Origin: Pseudomonas typographi
GTDB taxonomy: Bacteria > Pseudomonadota > Gammaproteobacteria > Pseudomonadales > Pseudomonadaceae
Assembly: GCF_014694385.1 (NCBI RefSeq)
Contig: NZ_JAAOCA010000007.1
Coordinates: 1 to 64,000 of the forward strand
DNA: 64,000 nt
Reading direction: 5' to 3'
Part shown: positions 8,550 to 16,991 of the stretch, piece after piece
Layout of the letters: every line of letters starts with the position of its first letter
Numbering within the stretch: position 1 is the stretch's first letter
The notes under the pieces: generated by a model
What the model saw: only the letters and a program-made list of their open reading frames with translations
Database searches by the model: none
What the model was told of the DNA's origin: nothing
Translations under genes and position numbers: made by a program

Positions 8550-9484
8550 GGTCGCACCTGCGGCGTGAGCAGCGGGCCCAACGCTTCCTGAACGCAGCGG
8601 CTGTCGAGCATGCCGCTTTGGCTGAAAAACCGCTGTATGTTGGCCATCAACGGGTGTTGGTGGCCGATGGGGAAATCCATCGCCGCCGCCTCCGCGGCTA
8701 GCTCCGCGCGTACCGCCTGGCAAACCGGAAGCTTCGCGATGAGGTGGCTGTCGAAGCGTTTTTGAATAGCGTTGGTCAGGTAATGGCCGATGAACACCGG
8801 CAGGATCGCGGCGATACGGGTGCGGTCCTGTTCATCGGCGTCTAGCCAGTACAGCCGCACCAGGCGCGCCCAGAAGCTGGAGTGGCGGCCTTCGTCGAGC
8901 AGGTGGTCGGCCATCATCCCGCGCACAGAGGCCTTGACGCTGTCGTCCCGGGAAAATGCCGCTACGTCATTGGTCACAGTGTTTTCGGCAATGGCGACAC
9001 AGATCAGCTCTACCGCGTCTTGCAGGTGCGCGGGCGCCAGCGCCAGCGCCGCGGGAATGGCGTGGCTAAGTTCGATCTCGGCCGGCAGGGTAATCGGTTC
9101 GATATGGGTCAGGGCGATCGTTTGTTGCAGGAAGTCCATCGCCACCAGTGCGTGGTAGTCTTCGTCGATCACCACGGTCATCGCGTCGTAACGTGCCGCG
9201 AACGGAAACGCCACGGCGAAACGATCTTTGGCGATTCGCCGGGCGGTGCGGTCGACGATCTCGGTTTCGAAGATCACGATGTCGTTGATGAACTTGTAAA
9301 GCGTTTGTACCAGGGCGAAATCCCGCCATTGCGGGCAGTGTTGCTGAAAAGCCTGCCCAAGTACCAACGGCTGGCGGCTGAGTGGGTAGATAAGCTTGTG
9401 GTCATTTTCCAGCACCCGGCGCGGGCGCGTGCGGATGGTGGCGCGGGCCTCCCAACTGTCGGCGAATGGCACATAGCTGCTCAT
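8546..9484 (-). CDS. pvfB: AurF-like diiron N-oxygenase (PvfB/MgoC)
   Basis: A 312-aa ferritin-like diiron oxygenase of the p-aminobenzoate N-oxygenase (AurF) family. All seven expected metal ligands are present with AurF spacing: Glu73, Glu108-x2-His111, Glu167, and His194/Glu198/His201 in [11 protein letters not shown]. In pvf/mgo biosynthesis this enzyme oxidises the amino-acid nitrogen, giving the N-N or N-oxide chemistry of valdiazen/leudiazen-type signals. Both ends overlap neighbours by ATGA, so it is translationally coupled to pvfA and pvfC. This copy looks fully functional, which matters because the gene before it is frameshifted. Confidence 0.9.
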   Translation of the reverse strand: MSSYVPFADSWEARATIRTRPRRVLENDHKLIYPLSRQPLVLGQAFQQHCPQWRDFALVQTLYKFINDIVIFETEIVDRTARRIAKDRFAVAFPFAARYDAMTVVIDEDYHALVAMDFLQQTIALTHIEPITLPAEIELSHAIPAALALAPAHLQDAVELICVAIAENTVTNDVAAFSRDDSVKASVRGMMADHLLDEGRHSSFWARLVRLYWLDADEQDRTRIAAILPVFIGHYLTNAIQKRFDSHLIAKLPVCQAVRAELAAEAAAMDFPIGHQHPLMANIQRFFSQSGMLDSRCVQEALGPLLTPQVRP

Positions 9485-10262
9485 ACGGGCGCCTCCTCAT
9501 TGGCTTGCACCAGGCTGGCGTGCAGGTGGTCCCACAGCGCGATGCGGCTTTCTACCGCGGCGATCGCGGCGGCAAGCCCTTGCTGTTGGCGCAACGGGTG
9601 GGGGCCGGTCAGGCGCGCGAGCAATTGTTCGGCGGCCGGGCCATGGTCGTCGGCATCCAACTCGATATGCCGCTGCAGGTAATAGTGAAAGGTCGGCGCT
9701 TGGGCGCGATCTACCCGCCAATCGGCCAGCAGCTGTTGAAACATCCCCGGGATCACACTCTCCCGGCCATGCAGGAAGGCAGCCGCCACCTCATGGGCGG
9801 GCGCGTGCAGGGCCACTTGCAGGGTATGGCCCACGAACGCCTGGGCCGCCGGGCTGGCGCCTACCGCCTGGAGCGCGGCGGCATAGTTGGCGCCCTGACG
9901 CTGTAACTCGACGAAGCGCCGGGCCGGGCCGGGCCGGTGTCGGCCCCCACTTCGGCCATGGCCTCCAGGTACAACTCGAAATGGCTGCAATGCCCGCCTG
10001 CCGGGTGCTGGTCGGTTTCTTCAGCTAGCACGATGTCGTTGATCAGCCGCGCCGCGGCGCTGTCTCGCGCCGGCAACCAGGGCAAGCTGACGCATGTTAA
10101 CTCCGCCTGCAGGCGCTTGGTCAGGGTCATGAAGTCCCAAACAGCGAAAACATGGGTTTGCATAAAGGTGCGCAAGTCGCCCGGTGTGTGTATGGCGGAA
10201 AAAACCGAGTGCTCCGAAAGTTGCATTTTTCGCAAGTTGAGGGTGTGGGCCGTTGTACGCAT
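9481..10262 (-). pseudogene. pvfA: pvfA/mgoB, DUF3050 haem-oxygenase-like diiron protein, frameshifted by a 5-bp repeat
   Basis: The N-terminal part ([40 protein letters not shown]) and the C-terminal part ([39 protein letters not shown]) of one DUF3050 protein lie in different frames. The break is at 9921-9935, where the 5-mer GGGCC (plus strand) occurs three times. Removing one copy restores one 258-aa frame reading [12 protein letters not shown]. The start is 10262, behind AAGGA; the gene ends in an ATGA overlap with pvfB. It is first in the pvf operon. It may be a true loss, a reversible slippage (phase-off) state or an assembly slip; the intact partners make a recent change likely. Confidence 0.85.
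9921..9935. repeat. Pentanucleotide tandem repeat (GGGCC)3 at the pvfA frameshift
   Basis: Three perfect copies of GGGCC on the plus strand (GGCCC on the coding strand), followed by a partial GG. Two copies would keep pvfA in frame; three shift it by +5. Short perfect repeats inside a coding region are classic places for slipped-strand mispairing. Confidence 0.95.
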
Positions 10263-10275
10263 AAAAGTTCCTTTT
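10263..10275 (-). promoter_or_regulatory. Hairpin over the pvfA ribosome-binding site, possible RsmA/RsmE target
   Basis: On the coding strand the 13 bases just before the ATG read AAAAGGAACTTTT. They form a small stem (AAAAG/CTTTT) with GAA in the loop, and the Shine-Dalgarno GGA sits at its top. GGA in a hairpin loop at the RBS is the hallmark of Rsm/Csr control, and mgo/pvf operons are known to depend on GacS/GacA. The stem is short and weak. Confidence 0.35.
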
Positions 10276-10770
10276 CTCATCGGTACGGTGTGGGCGTTAA
10301 GTTTTATTTTTTTAAAGGCGAGCCCGGGCCGCCCGACGGTTTCGGGTGAATGACATTAGAAGTCTGGTGAGTGGCGAGTTAAAGCCACTGCTGCCGTTTT
10401 CGGAGGGCATATGGGTTGCCTTCAATCGAACTTAGTTCAACGTTGGCAAACCACGCAATAGCCGGAAGATAAAAAAATTTATTTTAACTTTTTCGCACGC
10501 ATAGGTTTTCGGAAAACTTTTTTAATAAGTTTTCAAGCGCGAGCAAATACCTTGCATGCAAGTTTCGTAATAAAGAACTTTACGAAAGGCGAATGCCTCG
10601 CCTGAACTGCCCGCAAAAGGGTCGCGTGTTTCGGTAGGGGTAACGTCGGGCCGAGAGGTGGCCGGGCACGAGTCTCCTTTCTCGCTGCAGTGCAGCCAGA
10701 GAGTGACGGTGCGAAGGGAGGGCTGTCACCTGCGCTGCCGGCAGCGGCAGGCAGCGTAGATGGGCGGGGG
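10263..10770 (-). other. 508-bp intergenic region ahead of the pvf operon, with clustered dyads
   Basis: No convincing gene. The part at 10460-10590 is AT-rich, unlike the rest of the window. It holds several perfect inverted repeats: 10428-10438 (GAACT-T-AGTTC), 10505-10517 (GTTTTC-G-GAAAAC), 10512-10534 (GAAAACTT-N7-AAGTTTTC), 10551-10562 (CTTGCATGCAAG) and 10563-10587 (TTTCGTAA-N9-TTACGAAA). Nearer the GntR gene are GCTGCA-G-TGCAGC (10684-10696) and the palindrome CGCTGCCGGCAGCG (10733-10746), the latter perhaps part of the GntR terminator. The AT-rich dyads probably carry the pvf promoter and operators. Confidence 0.6.
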
Positions 10771-11466
10771 TCAGGCCTTGTGGGTTTGCTGGGTGAGGTA
10801 AGACGAAACGGCGTGCAGGCCGCGTTGCAAATGCTGTGTCAGCAACCCCACCGCGCTCGGTACGTCGCCCTCGCGGGCGGCGGCAAGCAGTTGCCGGTGG
10901 TCATCCTGGGAGGTTCGGCCCAAGCCCATGTCGTGCAAATTAAAGCGCAGGAACCGTTCCTCTTCTTCCAGCCCGGCATCGATCAGGCGCAATAGCCGGC
11001 CATTGGCCGCCTTGCCGTAAAGCGCCATATGGAATTCGCGGTTCAGCCGCGCCATGGCCGTGAAGTCTTCTTCCAACTCCAACTGTGCGATGGCTCGCTC
11101 GGCGGTGTTGAAATCCTGTGATTCCAGGCGCGGCACGGACAGCCGCAGCGCCTCGGCTTCGAGCAAGATACGCAACGAATAGGTTTCGGCCGCATCGTCG
11201 GTGATCAGCGGTGCGACCACCGCGCCTTTATGCTGGACAACATTGAGCAGCCCCTGGGCCTCGAGCTGGCGCAGGGCTTCGCGAACCGGCATGCGGCTCA
11301 CGCCGTACAGGGTAGCGAGCTCCTGTTGGCGCACTGCGGTGCCGGTCGGTAGGCTGCCATCGAGGATGGCGTTGCGGATCCGCTCTTCGATAATTGAGCG
11401 CGCCAAGTGCGCAGGTAGCTGTTCGGCTAACAACACTGCGCGTACCGGGCTGGTTTTTTTCGGCAC
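10771..11466 (-). CDS. GntR-family transcriptional regulator (FadR-type FCD domain)
   Basis: A 231-aa regulator. The N-terminal winged helix-turn-helix reads AVRQQELATLYGVSRMPVREALRQLEAQGLL, and the all-helical FCD ligand domain has the metal-binding type RILLEAEALRL ... REFHMALYGKAANGRLLRLID ... DDHRQLLAAA. It starts with GTG behind AAAGGTG. It stands between lapG (divergent) and the pvf operon (same strand, 508 bp downstream). No metabolic genes lie beside it, so its target is unknown; autoregulation is possible. Confidence 0.85.
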   Translation of the reverse strand: MPKKTSPVRAVLLAEQLPAHLARSIIEERIRNAILDGSLPTGTAVRQQELATLYGVSRMPVREALRQLEAQGLLNVVQHKGAVVAPLITDDAAETYSLRILLEAEALRLSVPRLESQDFNTAERAIAQLELEEDFTAMARLNREFHMALYGKAANGRLLRLIDAGLEEEERFLRFNLHDMGLGRTSQDDHRQLLAAAREGDVPSAVGLLTQHLQRGLHAVSSYLTQQTHKA

Positions 11467-11798
11467 GATGTTTCACCTTTCATTTCGGCATCGGGGTTAT
11501 TTTCGGGCAGTGCCATCCTTTATCTACACATGCCGAACCCCAGGCATAAGACTGGGAAGGTCCGCAGGGGCGCCATCCTGAAGCTAGCGGAACAAAACCG
11601 GGTAGGCTCTGGATCAAGCAGCGTGACAGTACACATGAATTTAGAGACATTGAAGCTGCCGTTTATCGCGTGCGTCGAATTTCACCCAAAAGTGATTGCA
11701 ACGTGCCATTGTTTTTTGCTGAATGTACACGCACCATGCGTTCCTTTCCAGCGATGGGCAGGGCGTTTGCCTTGGCGCGACGTGCGAAGGGACCATTG
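11467..11798. other. 332-bp divergent intergenic region between gntR and lapG
   Basis: No gene is supported: upstream ATGs in the lapG frame (11670, 11736) lack ribosome-binding sites. The region should hold both divergent promoters. I see no clear sigma54 site, Fur box or long dyad. Confidence 0.5.
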
Positions 11799-12464
11799 AT
11801 GCTGCGCAGGCTTGGCCTGGCGTTGTCGCTTGCCTGCAGCTTGCTGGGGGGGCTGCAGGCCGACTGGGACTTCAACACCATCAGCCGGCAGGCGCAGGCG
11901 CTTTACGGCCCGCTCGGTGAAGGGAAACAACGCATCGATGCGTGGCAGCGGCTGTTGCTGGATCAACGCCAGTTGGGCGAGGGCGAACAACTGGACGCGG
12001 TGAATCTGTTCTTCAACCATCAATTGCGTTACGTAGAAGACATCGACCTGTGGCACCAGGTCGATTATTGGGCCACCCCGATCGAGGCACTTTGGAAGGG
12101 CGCTGGCGACTGCGAGGACTACGCGATCGCCAAGTATTTCAGCCTCAGGCACCTCGGCGTGCCGGCGGAAAAACTGCGGATTACCTATGTCAAGGCATTG
12201 CGCCAGAACCGCGCGCACATGGTGCTGACGTACTACGCAACGCCTGCGGCGATTCCGTTGGTGCTCGATAGCCTGGAAGACCCCATTCGCCCAGCGACTG
12301 AGCGTACCGATCTGGTGCCGGTGTATGCGTTCAATGGTGAAGGTTTGTGGCTGGCCGGTGCGGCGGGTAATAAAAAGGTGGGTGACGCCAAGCGCTTGTC
12401 GCGCTGGCAGGACGTACTTCAAAAGATGAACGCGGAGGGTTTCCCCGCGCCAGTCGAACAATAA
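11799..12464 (+). CDS. lapG: LapG periplasmic cysteine protease (transglutaminase-like, releases the LapA adhesin)
   Basis: A 221-aa bacterial transglutaminase-like cysteine protease. The signal peptide is MLRRLGLALSLACSLLGGLQA. The catalytic Cys lies in GAGDCEDYAIAKY, the His in NRAHMVLTYY, and the Asp follows in LVLDSLED. LapG cuts the N-terminus of the giant adhesin LapA and frees it from the cell surface when c-di-GMP is low. The start at 11799 is chosen because AAGGGA lies just upstream and it gives a clean signal peptide. It is followed 11 nt later by lapD, its regulator. Confidence 0.95.
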   Translation: MLRRLGLALSLACSLLGGLQADWDFNTISRQAQALYGPLGEGKQRIDAWQRLLLDQRQLGEGEQLDAVNLFFNHQLRYVEDIDLWHQVDYWATPIEALWKGAGDCEDYAIAKYFSLRHLGVPAEKLRITYVKALRQNRAHMVLTYYATPAAIPLVLDSLEDPIRPATERTDLVPVYAFNGEGLWLAGAAGNKKVGDAKRLSRWQDVLQKMNAEGFPAPVEQ

Positions 12465-12475
12465 TCGGAGCCTAG

Positions 12476-14425
12476 ATGTCCCTGTTCAAGCAACTGTTGC
12501 TCGCCATTTGCCTGTTCCTGGCGGTCGCCTTTACCGGCAGTTTTATGGTCAGCCTCGAAAGCTCACGTAGCCAGTACGTGAACCAGCTACGTTCCCACGC
12601 CCAGGATGCGGCAACGGCACTGGCGCTGTCGCTTACTCCGAACATCGACGACCCGGCCATGGTCGAGTTGTTGGTCAGCTCTATTTTCGACAGCGGCTAC
12701 TACGCTAGCATCAAGGTCATCGACCTGGCCAGTAACCAGGTCATGGTCGAGCGCCAAGCCGAGCCAGACCCCAACGGGGTGCCGCGCTGGTTCATCAAGC
12801 TGATCGCCTTGGACGCCGCCGGCGGCGATGCCATCGTCAGCCGTGGCTGGCAGCAAGCGGCGCGGGTCGAGGTGGTCAGCCACCCTATGTTCGCCCTGGC
12901 CAAGCTGTGGCAAAGCGCCTTGGGCAGCTTGGGCTGGTTGCTGCTGTGTGGCGTGGTCAGTGCCGTGCTGGCCGCGCTGTTGTTGCGCCGGCAACTGCGC
13001 CCGCTCGATTACATGGTCGAGCAGTCCCAAGCCATTGCCCGGCGCGAGTTTCTCAGCCTGCCGGAGCTGCCGCGCACGCCTGAATTACGCCGGGTGGTGC
13101 AGGCCATGAACCAGATGGTCGAGAAGCTCCAGGCGCTGTTCATGGAGCAGGCCGAGCGCAGCGAGCGGCTGCGCGAAGCGTCTTACCAAGACAGCCTCAC
13201 CGGCCTTGCCAACCGCCGTTATTTCGACATGCAGTTGCAGGCGCGCGTAAGCCATGGCGAAGAAAACCGTGCCGGTTACTTGCTGTTGCTACGGGTGAAT
13301 GACCTGGCCGGGCTCAACCAGCGTTTCGGTGGCACCCATGCCGACCAATTGCTCAAAGCCGTGGCCCAGACCTTGCTGCGCCTATGCGGCACCCTGCCCG
13401 AAACCGCTCACCTGATCTGCCGTAGCCGTGGCGGTGAGTTCGCCGTGTTGGCGCCGGGGCTGACCCACGATGAGGCCGAGCAACTGGCGCGCGAGCTGGA
13501 CGCCGCCTTGCACAGCCTTTACGAAACCGGCGCCAGCGACGCCACGCCGGTGGCGCACATGGGGCTTGCGCCCTACACCGCCGGTGAGGCCCCAGATGAC
13601 CTGCTCAAGCTCGCCGATGAGGCGCTTGCCCAAGCCGAAAGCGCTGGCGCTGCGCATTGGGTGTGCCTGCGCCGCCAGCCTCGCGCGGCGGTGGGCGAAG
13701 ACCACCACAGTTGGCACCAATTGCTCGATGGCGCTTTGGCGCAGGGCCGTTTCCAGTTGTACTTCCAGCCGGTGGTCAGCAGCAGTGATGTTAGCCGGTT
13801 GCTGCACCGCAAAGTGCTGTCGCGGTTGCTCGACGCACAAGGCCAACCGGTTGCCGCTGGGCGTTTTTTGCCGTGGGTCGAGCGCTTCGGCTGGGCCCCG
13901 CGCCTGGACCAACTGATGGTCGAACGGGTGATCCGGCACATGCATGCGCAGCCCGGCGATTATGCCTTGAACCTCTCTGCCGCCACCTTGGCCGACAGCC
14001 AAACCATGGCGCATATCTACGACGTGCTAGGCCGCCACCCATTACTGGGCCCGCGCCTAACGTTCGAAATCGCCGAAGAACAGGTGCCCGCGCAGGCGGT
14101 ACTCGAATCGCTCACCCGGCGCTTGCACAGCCTCGGTTTTGGCCTGGCGCTGCAGCATTTCGGTGGGCGCTTCAGTATGATCGGCAACCTGGCGCACCTG
14201 GGCCTGGCTTACCTTAAGATTGACGGCAGTTACATCCGCGCGATCGACGAGGAGAGCCACAAGCGATTGTTCATCGAGGCCATACAGCGCGCGGCGCACA
14301 GCATCGACCTGCCGCTGGTGGCCGAGCGTGTCGAAACCGACGGCGAGCTGCGCGTGCTGCACGATATGGGCATCCAGGGTGTGCAGGGCCAGCGTGTGGG
14401 CGAGCCGGCCCCGTGGGGCGCCTGA
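12476..14425 (+). CDS. lapD: LapD c-di-GMP receptor, degenerate GGDEF-EAL protein
   Basis: A 649-aa inner-membrane receptor. It has an N-terminal membrane helix, a periplasmic domain (about 25-150), a second helix (SLGWLLLCGVVSAVLAALLL), HAMP, GGDEF and EAL domains. Both catalytic signatures are degenerate as in known LapD: the GGDEF site reads RGGEF and the EAL site reads KVLSR. It therefore binds c-di-GMP rather than making or breaking it. When bound, its periplasmic domain holds LapG and keeps the adhesin on the surface. It is translated right after lapG. Confidence 0.95.
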   Translation: MSLFKQLLLAICLFLAVAFTGSFMVSLESSRSQYVNQLRSHAQDAATALALSLTPNIDDPAMVELLVSSIFDSGYYASIKVIDLASNQVMVERQAEPDPNGVPRWFIKLIALDAAGGDAIVSRGWQQAARVEVVSHPMFALAKLWQSALGSLGWLLLCGVVSAVLAALLLRRQLRPLDYMVEQSQAIARREFLSLPELPRTPELRRVVQAMNQMVEKLQALFMEQAERSERLREASYQDSLTGLANRRYFDMQLQARVSHGEENRAGYLLLLRVNDLAGLNQRFGGTHADQLLKAVAQTLLRLCGTLPETAHLICRSRGGEFAVLAPGLTHDEAEQLARELDAALHSLYETGASDATPVAHMGLAPYTAGEAPDDLLKLADEALAQAESAGAAHWVCLRRQPRAAVGEDHHSWHQLLDGALAQGRFQLYFQPVVSSSDVSRLLHRKVLSRLLDAQGQPVAAGRFLPWVERFGWAPRLDQLMVERVIRHMHAQPGDYALNLSAATLADSQTMAHIYDVLGRHPLLGPRLTFEIAEEQVPAQAVLESLTRRLHSLGFGLALQHFGGRFSMIGNLAHLGLAYLKIDGSYIRAIDEESHKRLFIEAIQRAAHSIDLPLVAERVETDGELRVLHDMGIQGVQGQRVGEPAPWGA

Positions 14426-14434
14426 CGGGGCCGT

Positions 14435-15889
14435 TCAGCGCCCGCCGGTGTTCGCCCGTGCCTGCTGCGGCTGCGCTTGCTCCCAGCCGCCACCCAGGGC
14501 CAAGAACAGGTTGATCTGCTGCATCGCCACCTGGGTGTTGGCGGCCGCCAATTGAGCGCGCACGTTGGTGTAGGTGCGGGTGGCCTGGAGGTCTTCGAGG
14601 AATGACTGGCGCCCGGCGAGGTAAAAGCGGTGGGTTTGGTCCGCCGCATCGTGTGCCGAACGGTCGGTGTCCACCAGCGCTTCACGGCGTTGCAGGGCCG
14701 CGGTGTAATTGGCCAGCGCTGTTTGGGTTTCGCGAATGGCGTTGAGTACCGTCCCATCGAAGCTTGCCAATGCCGCCTGGGTGGATGATTCGGCCATGCG
14801 TACCCGCGCGCGGGCGCCGTTGGTCGGGATTGTCCAGTTCACCAGCGGGCCAAAGGCCCAGCGGTTGGTGGTGGGGCCGACCAGGTCGTCGAGCAGGCCC
14901 ACGGTGCCTACCGTCGCGCCGAAGCTGATATCCGGATAGAGCTGGCCGGTTGCAACGCCAATGTCTGCGGTGGCCGCAGCCAGTTTGCGTTCGGCTTGGC
15001 GTATATCGGGGCGCCGCTTGAGCAGCGTGGCGCCGTCGCCAACCGGCAACAATTGGCCTATTTGCGGTAACTGCGCGCAGCCGTCGGTGCCGGCCGGCAA
15101 CTGGTTGGCGGGCTTGGCCAGGAGCATGGCCAATTGGTTGATGCCGGCTTGGCGTTCGGCCTCGTACTGCGGCAGCTCGGCGCGCAACGATTTGTACTGG
15201 GTTTGCGTGCGGGTCACCTGCGTTTCGTCGCCACGGCCTGCATCGCGCAAACGCTGGGCCAGGCTTACGCCCTGCTGTTGCAGGTCCAGGGACTGCATGG
15301 CGATCTCGCGCTCCTCGTTGGCCGCACACACCTGGGTATAGGCCCGAACCACGTTGGCCACCACGGTGATGCGAGCAAGGTCTGCCGCCGCCTGGGCGGC
15401 ATCGGCATTGGCCGTGGCCGCTTCCACGCCGCGCTGGAACACCCCCCACATGTCGAACTGGTAGGCCGTTTTGATCGAAAACGAGCCAATATTGCCCACC
15501 GGTACTTTTTCGGTCAGCAAGAATGCCTGGCCGGCTTCCTGCACGCGCTGCACTTCGCCGCTGACGCTGGTGCTGAAGCCACCTTGGGCTTGGGCCAATT
15601 CAAGCTGGTTCTGGGCGCGGGCGATGTTCGCCGTGGCTACCCGCAGGTCGGTGTTGGCCGCCATGGCTTGTTGCACCAGCGTATTCAGGCGTGGGTCGTT
15701 GTACAGGCGCCACCAGTCGTCTGGCACCGGCGCCGATACCACGTCGTGGTTGGCGCCGGCCAGGTCGCCCTGTAGGTCGGTACGGTTCACCGCAGCTTTT
15801 TGCGGCAAGTGGTAATCCGGCCCCATCACTTGGCAGGCCGAGAGCACCAGGGCCAAGCCGAGCGAGGCGCCACGTAACACCGGCTTCAT
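14435..15889 (-). CDS. NodT-family outer-membrane efflux lipoprotein
   Basis: A 484-aa TolC-like outer-membrane factor. The lipobox is LVLSAC near residue 19, then MGPDYHLPQ typical of the OprM/NodT group. Two OEP repeats follow (NTLVQQAMAANTDLRVATANIARAQNQLELAQAQ; LLKRRPDIRQAERKLAAATADIG). It is the last gene of the marR-FUSC-DUF1656-hlyD-nodT operon and overlaps hlyD by ATGA. It should form the outer-membrane duct of that pump. It is convergent with lapD. Confidence 0.9.
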   Translation of the reverse strand: MKPVLRGASLGLALVLSACQVMGPDYHLPQKAAVNRTDLQGDLAGANHDVVSAPVPDDWWRLYNDPRLNTLVQQAMAANTDLRVATANIARAQNQLELAQAQGGFSTSVSGEVQRVQEAGQAFLLTEKVPVGNIGSFSIKTAYQFDMWGVFQRGVEAATANADAAQAAADLARITVVANVVRAYTQVCAANEEREIAMQSLDLQQQGVSLAQRLRDAGRGDETQVTRTQTQYKSLRAELPQYEAERQAGINQLAMLLAKPANQLPAGTDGCAQLPQIGQLLPVGDGATLLKRRPDIRQAERKLAAATADIGVATGQLYPDISFGATVGTVGLLDDLVGPTTNRWAFGPLVNWTIPTNGARARVRMAESSTQAALASFDGTVLNAIRETQTALANYTAALQRREALVDTDRSAHDAADQTHRFYLAGRQSFLEDLQATRTYTNVRAQLAAANTQVAMQQINLFLALGGGWEQAQPQQARANTGGR

Positions 15890-16785
15890 TGCGCCGCTCC
15901 TGCCTCGGCGTTGCCCGCGGCATCCGGAAGGATCGAAACGGTGGCGGTGCGCCCTGCGATCAGGTTAAAGCCCGCGGGCACTGCATCGAAGGCGATACGC
16001 ACCGGGATACGCTGTGCCAGGCGTACCCAACTGAATGCGGGGTTAACGTTGGGCAGCAAATTCGTACCGCTGGAGCGGTCGCGGTCTTCGATGCCGGCGG
16101 AAATGCTTACCACGTGGCCCAGTAGGCGGGCATCGTCACCCATCACGCGGATGTCCACCCCTTGGCCCACGCGAATATGTCGCAACTTGGTTTCTTCGAA
16201 ATAACCGTCTATGTGGTACGAGTCGCTGTCTACCACTGACAGCACTGCGCGCCCGGCGGTGGCGAACTCGCGGTCGCGCGGTGCGCGGTCGTTGACGAAA
16301 CCGTTGACGGGGCTGGTGATCACCGAGCGGTCAAGGTTCAACTGCGCCGCGTCCACCGCGACCTGGGCCTCACCCATCGCCGCCAGGGCGCGGGCCACGC
16401 GTGACTGGCTTTCTTCCAACTGTTCGCGAGCCACCAGGTTGCCCAGGCCTAGGTTACGCTTGTTCTCGCGCTGCGCCTGGGCCAGGGTTTCCCTGCGGTC
16501 TGCCAAGGTCGCTTGGGCTTGGCGCAAGGCCAATTGGAAGCGGTCTTGGTCGATGGTGAACAGCACATCGCCGCGTTTAACCGCTTGGTTGTCCTTGACC
16601 TGTACGCGCTGGATAAGCCCGGACACGTCCGGCGCGATCTGTACCACGTCGGCGCGGATATGCCCGTCCCGTGTCCAGGGGGCGAACATGTAATACAGCA
16701 TCATGCGCCAGACGACGACGCAGGCGAATGCAACCACGATCAGGGTCAGGATCAGGCGGCCAAAGGTCAATAAGGGTTTTTTCAT
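15886..16785 (-). CDS. HlyD/EmrA-like periplasmic adaptor of an efflux pump
   Basis: A 299-aa membrane-fusion protein. It has one N-terminal membrane helix (LILTLIVVAFACVVVWRMM), the lipoyl halves (DGHIRADVVQIAPDVSGLIQ and DRSVITSPVNGFVNDRAPR), a coiled-coil hairpin between them, and a beta-barrel (VGQGVDIRVMGDDARLLGHV). It resembles AaeA. The start at 16785 overlaps the DUF1656 stop (ATGA), and the stop overlaps nodT the same way. It links the FUSC inner-membrane protein to the NodT duct. Confidence 0.9.
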   Translation of the reverse strand: MKKPLLTFGRLILTLIVVAFACVVVWRMMLYYMFAPWTRDGHIRADVVQIAPDVSGLIQRVQVKDNQAVKRGDVLFTIDQDRFQLALRQAQATLADRRETLAQAQRENKRNLGLGNLVAREQLEESQSRVARALAAMGEAQVAVDAAQLNLDRSVITSPVNGFVNDRAPRDREFATAGRAVLSVVDSDSYHIDGYFEETKLRHIRVGQGVDIRVMGDDARLLGHVVSISAGIEDRDRSSGTNLLPNVNPAFSWVRLAQRIPVRIAFDAVPAGFNLIAGRTATVSILPDAAGNAEAGAAQ

Positions 16786-16991
16786 GTCATCAGATTTCTG
16801 CAGATTACGTCCACCGCGCCGAGCAGCACGGTATAGAGAGCAACGTTGAACAGGGCCCGGTGCCACACCAGGCGATAGAAATGCACGCGGTTCAGTAGGG
16901 CGTGAACCACCAAGAACAGGCCATAAGCAACAGCCATGATCCCCAATAGGGTTGGCAGGAACACCCCGCCGATATCCAGTTCACCGATCAC
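16782..16991 (-). CDS. DUF1656 small membrane protein (AaeX type)
   Basis: A 69-aa protein with two hydrophobic helices (FLPTLLGIMAVAYGLFLVVHAL and ALYTVLLGAVDVICR). It starts with GTG at 16991, overlapping the FUSC stop as GTGA. DUF1656 proteins sit between FUSC and HlyD genes in aaeXAB-type efflux operons, as here. Its role is unknown; it may stabilise the pump. Confidence 0.88.
   Translation of the reverse strand: MIGELDIGGVFLPTLLGIMAVAYGLFLVVHALLNRVHFYRLVWHRALFNVALYTVLLGAVDVICRNLMT

Noticed and set aside
9481-9990. Two separate small genes (9481-9990 and 9861-10280) at the head of the pvf operon
   Set aside because: Together they make one DUF3050 protein once a single 5-bp repeat unit is removed, and the second has no start signal of its own.
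11695-11725. A sigma54 promoter near lapG (TGGCACGTTGCA on the minus strand)
   Set aside because: The GG and GC elements lack the required spacing.
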